38,174 nt of DNA from the NCBI GenBank assembly GCA_038243395.1, contig JBBSRC010000032.1, positions 1 through 38,174 on the forward strand. Reading direction: 5' to 3'. This document shows, one piece after another, positions 16,325-25,666 of the stretch. Numbering within the stretch: position 1 is the stretch's first letter; each line of letters begins with the position of its first letter. This stretch comes from Gelidibacter sp038243395. GTDB lineage: Bacteria > Bacteroidota > Bacteroidia > Flavobacteriales > Flavobacteriaceae. The translations under genes were made by a program, and so were the position numbers. The notes under the pieces are model-generated. The model worked only from the letters and a program-made list of their open reading frames with translations. It searched no databases and was not told the DNA's origin.

Positions 16325-19300
16325 ATGAACAAATTTCTCTTAATCGTAATGATGATTGGATTTTCCATCTCATCGTTTGCTCAAAAAACAGTTTCTGGTC
16401 AGGTGCTTGAAAGGGACACGAACATGCCTCTAATAGGTGTTACGATAATGGTAAAAAACTCTGATAAAGGTGCAACGACAAACTTTGACGGAAATTATGA
16501 AATTAGAAATGTTACCGATACGGATGTTTTGGTGTTTTCCTATTTGGGATATAAAACACATGAAGTTTCTGTAAACGCTCAAACTAGGATTAATGTGACC
16601 CTCGATACCGATGCACAACAAATGGATGAAGTTGTCATTACCGCTTTAAATATTCAGAGAGATAAAGAATCACTTGGTTATTCTGTTTCGCAACTTTCTG
16701 CAGCAGAAGTCAATGTTGCTAAAGAGAATAACGTAATGAATTCACTTTCGGGTAAAGTTGCCGGGCTTCAGATTAGTCAAGGCAATACGGGAGTTGACGG
16801 ATCAAGCCGAATTTTACTAAGAGGCGTGACCACTATTAATGGATCAAACCGACCGTTGGTGGTTGTTGATGGAATCCCAATTAGCGGTGGTGCCAGTGGT
16901 GGTAATCAATGGGGTGGTGTTGATCGCGGTGATGCGCTGTCAGATATTAATCCAGACGATGTTGAATCGATCAGTGTCTTAAAAGGTGCCGGAGCAGCTG
17001 CGGCTTATGGATCTTTAGGGATGCATGGTGTTATTTTGATTACTACCAAGTCAGGAGGTCATAAGAAAGGTATCGGTATCTCACTAAATTCTTCTTTTTC
17101 ATTTACAGAAATCTCTTTGACACCAGATTTGCAAAATGAATATGGCGCAGGTGCGTTTGGAGATTTTGCACCAATTGGAGGTGATGGGAGACCTATTTTA
17201 GATTATCCTTATTCATGGAGTTATGGGCCTAAATTGCAAGGACAGGCCTATACAAATTGGTTGGGACAACCTGATATTTATGAATCACACGGTAATCCCT
17301 ATGAAGAATTTTACCAAAAAGGATATTCAGCTTCCAATTCTGTTGCTTTTGAAGGACAATCAGATAAAGGATCCTTCAGAATGTCCATTACCGACGAAAA
17401 CAGTCGCGGAATTATTGCTAACAATACCTTATCTAAACAGACGATCAATATAAGAGGTAAAACCGATTTGACCGATAGATTGAGTGTGGATGGTAAAATG
17501 ACTTATTTAACTTCTAAAGTAAATAACAGACCTTCATTGGCAGAAGATGGTGCAAACACCGCTTTGCAATTGTCATTAATGCCTAGGGATATTAGGTTGA
17601 ATGATGTAAGAAATAACACAGTAAATGCCAATGGCGAAGAAATTAAGTGGAATCTTGATAATACATTCAATAACCCTTATTGGTCTCAAAATAACGTAAA
17701 AAATATCGATGAAAAAGACCGTTTTCAAGGTATAGTGGGTGCAGTTTGGGATGTCGCGGACAACTTCAAAATAACTGGTAAATCTGGTATGGACTATATC
17801 ATATCTGATTATACTAATTATGCAGCAAGAGGGTCTCAATTTCAAAGTAATGGTCTAGGAAGCTATGGACATTCTACCGGCAAAAGTAGAATTTGGAATT
17901 CAGACGTTTTAGCAACCTATAACACACGGATTTCTGATGTTAAAATGACACTCAGTTTAGGATCAAGTTATAGAGATGAGTATAGTAGTAATGTCAATAT
18001 TTCAGGTAATGATGCGAAAGTGCCTAATTTTTATAAAATTAGTAATTATAAAAATTCTTATAGTTCAGAGTATATTTCACAAAAAGGTGTGTATTCTTAT
18101 TATGGGTTGGCGCAGTTAAGTTACAGAGGATTTCTTTATTTTGATGCCACCTTGAGAAATGATAATTCATCTGCGTTACCTAAGGAAAATAACTCTTACT
18201 GGTATCATTCTGAAAACATGAGTTTATTGTTCTCAAAAATGCTGGGGGTAGAGTCTAACACATTTAACAAAGGTAAATTGAGAGGTTCCTTTGCCAAGGT
18301 TGGTAACGATACCGGACCTTACAGAACTCAGGCCGTTTACAATGTTGATCAAACCGTTTCGTTGCCTTACACTGTGGGGTCTATTCCATCTAGTTTACCC
18401 TCTTTTAATTTAAGACCGGAAAGTTCAGAATCATGGGAAGTGGGTACAGAACTTGGATTCTTTAATAACCGTCTACAATTCGATTTCACGTATTATGAAA
18501 CGACAACAAAAGACCAGATTATGGCGGTGCCTATATCGGGATCTACAGGTTATGCAACCACGATAATTAATGCTGGAGTTGTTTCAAATAAAGGCTATGA
18601 GTTCCAATTAAATGCTATTCCTCTTGAATCAGATACTTTTGAATGGCGTCTTGGTTTCAATTTTACCAAAAGCAACTCTACCGTAGAATCATTAAATGAA
18701 GGTTTAGAAAGTATCACATTGAATTCACTTTGGGCTGTTTCGGTAGAAGCTAGACCAGGTGAAGAATTTGGAAGTATTTATGGCTATGATTATTTAAGAG
18801 ATAATTTTGGAAAAAAATTAATAGATAACAATGGTTATGCCCAAAAAGGCGAGCGTAAAAAGCTGGGTAGTATAACACCAGATTGGTATGGTGGAATAAC
18901 TAATAGCTTTAGATATAAAAACTTTTCTATAAGTACTTTGATAAGCATTCAACAAGGAGGAGAATTCTATTCTTATGGACGCGCCTATCGTACATTTTTT
19001 GGAACAGATGTCCGGAGTTTACCGGGAAGAGAAACAGGAATCATTGTGGATGGTATTAATGAAAATACGGGGTTTGTTAATGAAACAGCTGCCGATGCCA
19101 TGCTGACTCACTATTCAGATATATTTACCAATGAAGTTGCTATCGATCAAGTTTTAGATGCGAGCAATATAAAGTTTAAGGAATTGATTTTAACTTATGA
19201 TCTTCCCAGTTCTATGTTGAGAAATACTTTTATTCAATCGGGAAGTATATCAGCCGTCGGGCGTAACTTATTCTTTATTTATAACGCAGCTGGCGATATT

Positions 19301-19405
19301 GATCCGGAAGCAGGTTTTAGTAGCGGTCCAACCGGAGGTGCGCTTGAACATTCATCCTTGCCATCAACCAGAAGTTATGGCCTTAATTTAAAAATCAACT
19401 TTTAA
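16325..19405 (+). CDS. SusC/RagA-family TonB-linked outer-membrane transporter
   Basis: 1026 residues. A signal peptide (MNKFLLIVMMIGFSISSFAQ) is followed by a carboxypeptidase-regulatory-like domain at about 22-100 (VSGQVLERDTNMPLIGVTIM, DGNYEI). Then come a TonB-box-like MDEVVITAL, the plug domain with NSLSGKVAGLQI, ILLRGVTTINGSNRPLVVVD and LKGAGAAAAYGSLGMHGVIL, and a 22-strand barrel ending in an aromatic residue (YGLNLKINF). The N-terminal domain plus these plug motifs define the SusC class, which forms lidded complexes with SusD lipoproteins to import glycans, peptides or other large ligands. The susD-like partner starts 5 bp downstream. Substrate is not readable; the neighbours are haem proteins rather than glycoside hydrolases, which is unusual for a SusCD pair. 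Confidence 0.97.
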   Translation: MNKFLLIVMMIGFSISSFAQKTVSGQVLERDTNMPLIGVTIMVKNSDKGATTNFDGNYEIRNVTDTDVLVFSYLGYKTHEVSVNAQTRINVTLDTDAQQMDEVVITALNIQRDKESLGYSVSQLSAAEVNVAKENNVMNSLSGKVAGLQISQGNTGVDGSSRILLRGVTTINGSNRPLVVVDGIPISGGASGGNQWGGVDRGDALSDINPDDVESISVLKGAGAAAAYGSLGMHGVILITTKSGGHKKGIGISLNSSFSFTEISLTPDLQNEYGAGAFGDFAPIGGDGRPILDYPYSWSYGPKLQGQAYTNWLGQPDIYESHGNPYEEFYQKGYSASNSVAFEGQSDKGSFRMSITDENSRGIIANNTLSKQTINIRGKTDLTDRLSVDGKMTYLTSKVNNRPSLAEDGANTALQLSLMPRDIRLNDVRNNTVNANGEEIKWNLDNTFNNPYWSQNNVKNIDEKDRFQGIVGAVWDVADNFKITGKSGMDYIISDYTNYAARGSQFQSNGLGSYGHSTGKSRIWNSDVLATYNTRISDVKMTLSLGSSYRDEYSSNVNISGNDAKVPNFYKISNYKNSYSSEYISQKGVYSYYGLAQLSYRGFLYFDATLRNDNSSALPKENNSYWYHSENMSLLFSKMLGVESNTFNKGKLRGSFAKVGNDTGPYRTQAVYNVDQTVSLPYTVGSIPSSLPSFNLRPESSESWEVGTELGFFNNRLQFDFTYYETTTKDQIMAVPISGSTGYATTIINAGVVSNKGYEFQLNAIPLESDTFEWRLGFNFTKSNSTVESLNEGLESITLNSLWAVSVEARPGEEFGSIYGYDYLRDNFGKKLIDNNGYAQKGERKKLGSITPDWYGGITNSFRYKNFSISTLISIQQGGEFYSYGRAYRTFFGTDVRSLPGRETGIIVDGINENTGFVNETAADAMLTHYSDIFTNEVAIDQVLDASNIKFKELILTYDLPSSMLRNTFIQSGSISAVGRNLFFIYNAAGDIDPEAGFSSGPTGGALEHSSLPSTRSYGLNLKINF

Positions 19406-19410
19406 TCCTA

Positions 19411-20889
19411 ATGATTATGAAAAATAGACACAATGCAATAGGAAAAATATTAATCGTTATGGTCATGTTAGCTTTACCTTTTTCGTGCCAGGAACGTTTA
19501 GATGATTTAAGAGATAACCCAAATGCTGTTACCGAGATTGATGATGCCGCCTTGTTCACAAAAGCAGTCAGAAGCCTATTTCAAACGACAACGGATCAGT
19601 CAGTATCCCGATTTGCCGGACAATATGGACACTACTTTGTGGCAGGAAGTACAGCACGGATTCCAGACCAATATGGAGACGGGTTCGATGTGCAATACAA
19701 TCAAATATATACAGATATTTATGGCGGAGTTATTCGACATATAGAAGAGGTCTTGGATATTACTTCTTCTGGCGACACCAAAAATGAGGTTCGTCATTCA
19801 ATGGCCAATGTCATTGCCGTATTGGGGTATGCAAAACTTACTGATGCGTTTGGAGAAATACCTTTCACAGAAGGAGGCAAAGGGAAAACTCAAGATATTA
19901 TTTTTCCGAAATATGATACACAACAAAGTATCTATGAAGACATGATCGCAAGTTTATCTACAAGTATTGAAATTTTGAAAACCGCTGATGCTTCTATGGG
20001 CTATCCAAATTCTGATCCTATTTTCAATAATGATTTAAACAAATGGGTGCGTTTCGGAAATAGTGTACGTCTCAGATTGGCCATGCGATTACGAAATGCT
20101 GATAATGCTTTATCCCAACAAACAGTTGCGCAATGCTTGTCAGAGCCGTTAATGGAAACCAATGATCATAATGCTAATATGATTGAGACGGAAGGTAAAG
20201 GTAACGAATGGTTTACCATGCGTACTGGTTTTCCATCCATTAAGATGTCAACCCTGCTTATTGATCAATTACAAGGTACTGATGATCCGAGACTATCGGT
20301 ATTTGTAAATAAAGATGGCAATGGAGCGTATGTTGGAATGACCAACGGATTAGACGATGCTGCATTTGGGAGCTCTAATTTTTCTACAAAATCAGATATA
20401 GGAACTGCGCTTTCTTCAAGAGACAGTAAATTATATATTATGACGGCATCAGAAATTTGGCTTTTAAGAGCGGAAGCTGCGTTGGCCTATAATAATGACC
20501 CAGGTCAAGCCAATATATTGTATAGAAAAGGGATTGAAACCTCATTAAATCAATGGAATGTTGATGCTTCAGATATCACTGCTTTTATGGAAAGTCCAGC
20601 AGCTACATTATTAAGTAGCAATGCTGAAAAACAGATCGGCACTCAGATGTGGTTAGCACTTGTGCCAAATTATTTTGAAGGATGGTCACACATTCGTCGT
20701 ACTGGATTTCCTGTGATAGCAACCAGAACAGCATCTAATTTGTCTCAAGGAACAACCAATGGTGTTTTGCCAAGCAGGCTCTTGTATTCTACTTTTGAAT
20801 TGAGTTCAAATAAAGACAACGTTCTGGAAGCCATTTCAAGACAAGGCGCAAATAAAATTGATACTCCAGTTTGGTGGGATAAAAATTAA
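19411..20889 (+). CDS. SusD/RagB-family nutrient-binding lipoprotein
   Basis: 492 residues. Signal with lipobox PFSC (C26). The mature start QERLDDLRDNPNAVTEID is typical of the SusD-like family paired with SusC in flavobacteria. TPR-like helices form the scaffold (YAKLTDAFGEIPFTEGGKGK; WVRFGNSVRLRLAMRLRN; MTASEIWLLRAEAALAY). The end NKIDTPVWWDKN is family-like. It serves as the extracellular lid of the SusC transporter 5 bp upstream. The in-frame ATG at 19417 is an equally possible start and changes only two residues. Confidence 0.95.
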   Translation: MIMKNRHNAIGKILIVMVMLALPFSCQERLDDLRDNPNAVTEIDDAALFTKAVRSLFQTTTDQSVSRFAGQYGHYFVAGSTARIPDQYGDGFDVQYNQIYTDIYGGVIRHIEEVLDITSSGDTKNEVRHSMANVIAVLGYAKLTDAFGEIPFTEGGKGKTQDIIFPKYDTQQSIYEDMIASLSTSIEILKTADASMGYPNSDPIFNNDLNKWVRFGNSVRLRLAMRLRNADNALSQQTVAQCLSEPLMETNDHNANMIETEGKGNEWFTMRTGFPSIKMSTLLIDQLQGTDDPRLSVFVNKDGNGAYVGMTNGLDDAAFGSSNFSTKSDIGTALSSRDSKLYIMTASEIWLLRAEAALAYNNDPGQANILYRKGIETSLNQWNVDASDITAFMESPAATLLSSNAEKQIGTQMWLALVPNYFEGWSHIRRTGFPVIATRTASNLSQGTTNGVLPSRLLYSTFELSSNKDNVLEAISRQGANKIDTPVWWDKN

Positions 20890-20898
20890 ATTTTCAAA

Positions 20899-21798
20899 AT
20901 GATAAATATGATAAATATAAAACTATTGAGCGTCTTAATGTTCACAATGTTATTCTTAAACTGTAGCGATGATGACACTAATAATAATCCCTTAGCTGAT
21001 TTTCAATTTTTGGTGGAAGGCACGCAAGTTACTTTTAATGGAACCGTTGAGAATGCCACAGCAATTGCTTGGGATTTTGGGGATGGTGCAACAAGCTCTG
21101 AACAAGATCCAATTTATGCTTATGAAGCTGCCGGTGATTATAACGTGGTAATGACAGTTACCGGTGCCAATGGATCATTTTCAGAAACAAAGGTCGTGAC
21201 CATTGAAGAGTCTATCGAGATTTTGCTTACGGGAGGTCAAGCCAAACCAGAAGGGAAAACATGGCGACTGAAAAAAGCTTACACTTCAGGTAAAGAAGGT
21301 GCTGGCCCAGTAGATAATAAATTAAATCTTTTCCTTCCCGCATTTGATAATCTTTTGACTGAAGTCGGTTTGGGATCTGCTTATGAAGATACGTTTACGT
21401 TTGTACATGACGGTGCCTACAAAGTGGATAACAAAAATGGCCAAAGCCTCATGGGATTGGTCTATGCAATGGTATTTCATGGTGATGACATCAGGGCTGT
21501 TTCAGCTGATCCAACGAGTGTGCCATTAGCCAATGTTGTTTATACACCCGCAACGGATGCTACTTGGGAGCTTTTTGAAGGAGATTTCACGGTTGATTCC
21601 GCTGAAGGACCCGTCAGTTTCATAAATAAAAAACAATTGATTTTGGGCGAATATTTAGGTTTTAAGGATGTGAAAGTTTTAGTAATTTTAAAAGAAATCA
21701 CTTCAAAATCGATGAATGTGGCCTTAGGTATCCATACCGAACCATCGGTGTTAGACCAACCAACACTATTGTTCCATTTGTCTTTTGAACCGATGTAA
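20899..21798 (+). CDS. PKD-domain lipoprotein, likely surface ligand-binding partner of the SusCD pair
   Basis: 299 residues. Lipobox FLNC (C22) is followed by a polar linker and one PKD domain at about 30-105 with the diagnostic WDFGDG (58-63) and YAYEAAGDYNVVMTV. The C-terminal 190 residues start GGQAKPEGKTWRLKKAY and look beta-rich (TFTFVHDGAYKVDN; GEYLGFKDVKVLVILKEI), resembling lipocalin-like lipoprotein domains often placed after SusCD; I cannot name the family. It lies 9 bp after susD and is the last gene of the tightly packed run. A role like SusE/SusF, binding the same ligand at the cell surface, is inferred from position and domain type. Confidence 0.88.
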   Translation: MINMINIKLLSVLMFTMLFLNCSDDDTNNNPLADFQFLVEGTQVTFNGTVENATAIAWDFGDGATSSEQDPIYAYEAAGDYNVVMTVTGANGSFSETKVVTIEESIEILLTGGQAKPEGKTWRLKKAYTSGKEGAGPVDNKLNLFLPAFDNLLTEVGLGSAYEDTFTFVHDGAYKVDNKNGQSLMGLVYAMVFHGDDIRAVSADPTSVPLANVVYTPATDATWELFEGDFTVDSAEGPVSFINKKQLILGEYLGFKDVKVLVILKEITSKSMNVALGIHTEPSVLDQPTLLFHLSFEPM

Positions 21799-21888
21799 TT
21801 TTTAGTATTAGAAGAAAAAGTTTTAAAGTATAAGTATAATTAAATTGTTTGGTAATTAAATCCCCCCTAAGTACCTTGGTTTTCGATT

Positions 21889-21906
21889 GCCCCGAATATT
21901 CGGGGC
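21889..21906. repeat. 18-bp perfect palindrome in the 297-bp gap before the ALDH gene
   Basis: GCCCCGAATATTCGGGGC, flanked by GATT and ATCG so that the stem continues with one bulged base. No T run follows, so not a standard terminator. Related CCCGA...TCGGG hairpins are common in flavobacterial intergenic DNA, and another lies at 23654-23667. Confidence 0.8.
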
Positions 21907-22095
21907 ATCGGGAATCATTTTTAGATTTAAAAACTAATTTTTCTTTTAAACATAATGGATTATCATCCATAGAACCCACATGTCACAATACGAGTTACCT
22001 CGGCATTGAACGCAATTAATTGACAGTTTTAAGTCAGTATTTACAATAGATAACCAGATATGAATTTTTATTAAATTGAAGATAAACTTGCACAA

Positions 22096-23466
22096 ATGAT
22101 AAAGGAAATATTACAACGACAAAGAGATTTTTTTCAAACGCAACACACAAAAGATGTTTCCTTCAGAAAGAAGACATTAAAACGCTTACAGGAGGAAATT
22201 GTGAAGCGTGAAGATGCGATTTGTGATGCCTTATATGCCGATTTTAAAAAACCAAAGTTTGAAACTTTGGCAGCCGAAACACAATTTGTATTGGCAGAAT
22301 TAAACTATACACTTAAAAAAATTGATAGCTGGGCAAGTCCTAAGCGCGTATCTGCCAGTTGGATGAATTGGCCTTCATCAGATTATATTTATAAAGAACC
22401 TTATGGTGCCGTATTGATTATAGCGCCTTGGAACTATCCTTTTCAGCTGGCCATTGCACCTTTAATTGGTGCGATCGCTGCAGGTAATACTGCTGTTGTA
22501 AAACCTTCAGAAGTGACGCCGCATACTGCTGCAATTGTATCCGAAATTATCAAAGCTGTTTTTGATCCGGCTCATGTTACCGTTGTAGAAGGTGGAGTTG
22601 AGGTGTCGCAACAATTGTTAGCCGAAAAATGGGATTATATCTTTTTTACAGGAAGTACACAAGTAGGGAAAATAGTTTACGAGAGTGCAGCCAAGCACTT
22701 GACACCAGTGACCTTAGAGTTGGGCGGTAAAAACCCATGTATTGTGGATGATACAGCGTCAATCGCATTAGCTGCAAAACGCATTGTTTGGGGTAAGTTT
22801 TTAAATGCTGGCCAAACCTGTATTGCCTCAGATTATATTTTGGTGCATGAAAACGTAAAAGATAAACTGGTCGACGCCTTAAAAGAAAACATAACCAAAT
22901 GTTATGGAGAAAATGTGGAAGCCTCGCCAGATTTTTCAAGAACGGTAAGCCAGAAACATTATACAGGATTAAAGGAAATGTTGGTCGGGGAAGACATCCT
23001 TTTTGGAGGCCAAAGTAACGATGAGGACTATTACTTAGCGCCTACTTTGGTTAACGAACCTCAAATGGACAGTAAATTAATGGCAGGTGAAATTTTTGGT
23101 CCCATTCTACCTATTATTTCCTATAATACCGAAGACGATATCCATAAATATATTACGAATTATGGAAAACCTTTGGCTACTTATGTTTTTTCCAATAATA
23201 AGAAATTTCAGCAGAAAATAATCGATACCTATAGTTTTGGAGGTGGTGCCATCAACGATACCGTCATTCAAATTACAAATAAGCGATTGCCTTTTGGCGG
23301 CGTTGGACAAAGTGGAATAGGAGCTTACCATGGCAAAATATCCTTTGACATTTTCTCCCATCATAAAGCCATTATTAAAAAAGCCAATTGGTTTGAAGCG
23401 CCTGTGCGTTATCCGCCTTATAATGTGCCACTAAAATTTGTAAAAAAAATCAAACATCTTTTTTAA
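22096..23466 (+). CDS. NAD(P)-dependent aldehyde dehydrogenase, class 3 type
   Basis: 456 residues, the length of the short ALDH3/fatty-aldehyde group that lacks the extended N-terminus of ALDH1/2. Catalytic C242 lies in NAGQTCIASDY and general base E208 in TLELGGKNP. The cofactor-binding blocks IIAPWNYPFQLAIAPLIGAI and FFTGSTQVGKIVY are intact, and EIFGPILPII and LPFGGVGQSGIGAYHGKISF complete the family signature. It oxidises medium- or long-chain or aromatic aldehydes to acids in the cytoplasm or at the membrane face. It starts 297 bp after the PKD gene, across a palindrome, so it probably has its own promoter, although the same strand and location make a functional link to the TetR operon possible. 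Confidence 0.95.
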   Translation: MIKEILQRQRDFFQTQHTKDVSFRKKTLKRLQEEIVKREDAICDALYADFKKPKFETLAAETQFVLAELNYTLKKIDSWASPKRVSASWMNWPSSDYIYKEPYGAVLIIAPWNYPFQLAIAPLIGAIAAGNTAVVKPSEVTPHTAAIVSEIIKAVFDPAHVTVVEGGVEVSQQLLAEKWDYIFFTGSTQVGKIVYESAAKHLTPVTLELGGKNPCIVDDTASIALAAKRIVWGKFLNAGQTCIASDYILVHENVKDKLVDALKENITKCYGENVEASPDFSRTVSQKHYTGLKEMLVGEDILFGGQSNDEDYYLAPTLVNEPQMDSKLMAGEIFGPILPIISYNTEDDIHKYITNYGKPLATYVFSNNKKFQQKIIDTYSFGGGAINDTVIQITNKRLPFGGVGQSGIGAYHGKISFDIFSHHKAIIKKANWFEAPVRYPPYNVPLKFVKKIKHLF

Positions 23467-23837
23467 TACGTTATTTTTTTAAGGCAGAATTTTCAAATTA
23501 CACGTTATGAAAAATTATGCTTGCGTTTCAATAAAGATCTGAATTATGGGAAATGTTCATTGTTTTAAAAATAAGTAGAACCCCGCTTATACCTCGTCAG
23601 GCATATATGTACTTATCTGCATCTCCCTTTTAGCTTGAAAAAATTTTGACACTCCCGAAGCGTCGGGATCACGAATTTTTACAGATTCACTCGTTCTCAG
23701 AAATACTTGGTTACGATTTACGATAATTTTCACAAATTCAACAGACTATCAATCTGTCTTTAATCTTGTCACTTCAATCCATATAGGTTTATTTAAAACC
23801 GGATTGACTCTTTATAATCGACTCAACAATTAAAAAA
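23467..23837. other. 371-bp gap with a CCCGA...TCGGG hairpin
   Basis: Contains CCCGA-AGCG-TCGGG at 23654-23667. Nothing coding was recognised. The right end should carry the promoter of the GH5 gene. Confidence 0.55.
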
Positions 23838-25421
23838 ATGGATAAACTTCAAAAAGTAGTAATGGTATTGTTACTAGCTATTGTTTTTACAAGTTGTAAA
23901 GACACTAACGAAACAGCATCAAATGAAAATATATTACCAAGTACAATTACCGTAAAAGGCGATCAATTTGTGGACAACTACGGCCGACAGGTTATTTTAA
24001 ATGGCGTTAATGTAGGCAGCAAGAATAAAGAAGATGGTTATATTTTTCAAAGTGGACCTGAACTTTACTCAAAACTTAAAAAACAAGGTGTTAACACTAT
24101 TCGGTTCCTTATCATCTGGGATGGTTTAGAACCAGAACCAGGTGTATATAATGAAGAATATTTAAAAGAAATTGACCAAAGAATAGAGTGGGCAGCAGCC
24201 AATGATCTTTTTGTGGTTTTAGATATGCACCAAGATCTTTACAGTGTAAAATATAGTGATGGTGCACCAGAATGGGCAACGCTACATGAAGACAAACCAC
24301 ATACCACGGGGGCAGTGTGGAGCGATGCTTATTTAATGAGTGAAGCTGTACAAACGTCTTTTGATAATTTTTGGCTCAATAAACCAGCGTCCGACGGCAT
24401 TGGTCTCCAAGATCATTATGCGGCGTTATGGCAACATATTGCAAAACGCTATGCGGATAACAAAACAGTCATCGGGTATGATATTATGAACGAGCCATTT
24501 CCAGGTTCGTCAGGAGTTCAATCCACAATGATATTATTAGGCGCTTATGGTCAATTGCATTATAAATTAACGGGTGAAGTGCTTAGTGAAGATCAACTGG
24601 GTGCGATGTGGATGGATGACTCAAGTCGAATGGAAGCTCTTGAAGTGATCTCTACAACGGAGAATTATGATTTCGTGATTAGTCAACTTTTTGATTTGGT
24701 TCATGATTTTGAAACTAAACACATGCAACCCATGTATCAGAAAGTGAGTAATGCCATTCGTGAAGTGGATACCAATCATATTTTGTTTTTAGAGCATAGT
24801 TATTATAGCAACACGGGCGTTGCCAGCAGTGTCGAACGTGTTACGTTGGCATATGGTAGTCCAGATCCTTTAGTGGCTTATGCGGCGCATGGTTATGACT
24901 TGGTGGTGGATACCGAAGCGGCTGCTTTGGCAGCAACGGCAAGGGTAGAGTATATCTTTAACCAAATCGCGAAAAAGGGTAAACAGTTGAAAATGCCAGT
25001 TTGGGTAGGAGAGTGGGGTGCTTATTATGACAATTCTGATAGTGTAATTCCTACAGCGATGAATTCCATGAATTTGATTGAACACCACCTATTCGGCAAC
25101 GCCTATTGGTCGTATACAAATGACCTTGATCAAATGGAGTATTTCAAACATGTCCTACTTCGACCGTATCCGGCGTATACCAATGGGGAATTGAAGAGTT
25201 ATCACAATAATTTTGAAAATGGGAGTTTTACGATGGAATGGGAAGATGGCAACGATGCCGCGGCAGCTACCGTTATTTATATTCCTAATCTCTCTAAATT
25301 AAAAAACGACGAAATTGAAACCTTCTTAATTGAGAAAATCAAGGATTCTGATGCGGGGTATTTAATTATTCCTACTTCGGGGAAGAGTGAAAAAAGGACA
25401 TTGAAACTGACTTTTGATTAG
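23838..25421 (+). CDS. GH5-family lipoprotein, endoglycoceramidase-like
   Basis: 527 residues. Lipobox FTSC (C20). The TIM-barrel starts at about 36 (ITVKGDQFVDNYGRQVILNG) and shows the family order IRFLIIWDGLEPEPGVYNEE, LDMHQDLYS (H131), IGYDIMNEPFPGS with acid/base E219, and WVGEWGAYYDN with nucleophile E392. The DMHQD-YS and NEPFPGS context is that of GH5 endoglycoceramidases, which release the glycan from glycosphingolipids, rather than GH5 cellulases (inference from motif memory). Residues about 445-527 form a beta-rich tail. Probably displayed at the cell surface. A decayed copy of its C-terminus occurs at 27995-28201. It has no direct PUL partner; the SusCD pair upstream is separated by the ALDH gene and two gaps. 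Confidence 0.9.
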   Translation: MDKLQKVVMVLLLAIVFTSCKDTNETASNENILPSTITVKGDQFVDNYGRQVILNGVNVGSKNKEDGYIFQSGPELYSKLKKQGVNTIRFLIIWDGLEPEPGVYNEEYLKEIDQRIEWAAANDLFVVLDMHQDLYSVKYSDGAPEWATLHEDKPHTTGAVWSDAYLMSEAVQTSFDNFWLNKPASDGIGLQDHYAALWQHIAKRYADNKTVIGYDIMNEPFPGSSGVQSTMILLGAYGQLHYKLTGEVLSEDQLGAMWMDDSSRMEALEVISTTENYDFVISQLFDLVHDFETKHMQPMYQKVSNAIREVDTNHILFLEHSYYSNTGVASSVERVTLAYGSPDPLVAYAAHGYDLVVDTEAAALAATARVEYIFNQIAKKGKQLKMPVWVGEWGAYYDNSDSVIPTAMNSMNLIEHHLFGNAYWSYTNDLDQMEYFKHVLLRPYPAYTNGELKSYHNNFENGSFTMEWEDGNDAAAATVIYIPNLSKLKNDEIETFLIEKIKDSDAGYLIIPTSGKSEKRTLKLTFD

Positions 25422-25666
25422 GAAGACGTTCATGAGTGAATGTGCATAAGAGGAACTGTAAAAGTACTAAATGGTTAAACTTGAATTAAATGCCTTAAGC
25501 CTTTTCATACAGTACGATGTTGTTCCGATCTCCGTAAAGTATTATTGGGAATATGGTTTACGGGCCACATTACTTATCTTCAGATGCCCAGGTTTTTCCA
25601 CTGCAAAATCAGGATTAAAATCTGACAATGCCGACCGAAGGAGAGTGATAAGTTAATACTTCTTTT

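Noticed and set aside
16325..25421. A classical polysaccharide utilisation locus with GH5 as its enzyme
   Set aside because: The GH5 gene is separated from SusCD by an ALDH gene and two gaps of about 300 and 370 bp, and no other glycan enzyme is present in the operon.
25471..25656. 61-residue plus-strand ORF after GH5
   Set aside because: No recognisable domain or signal, and it fits random intergenic reading.
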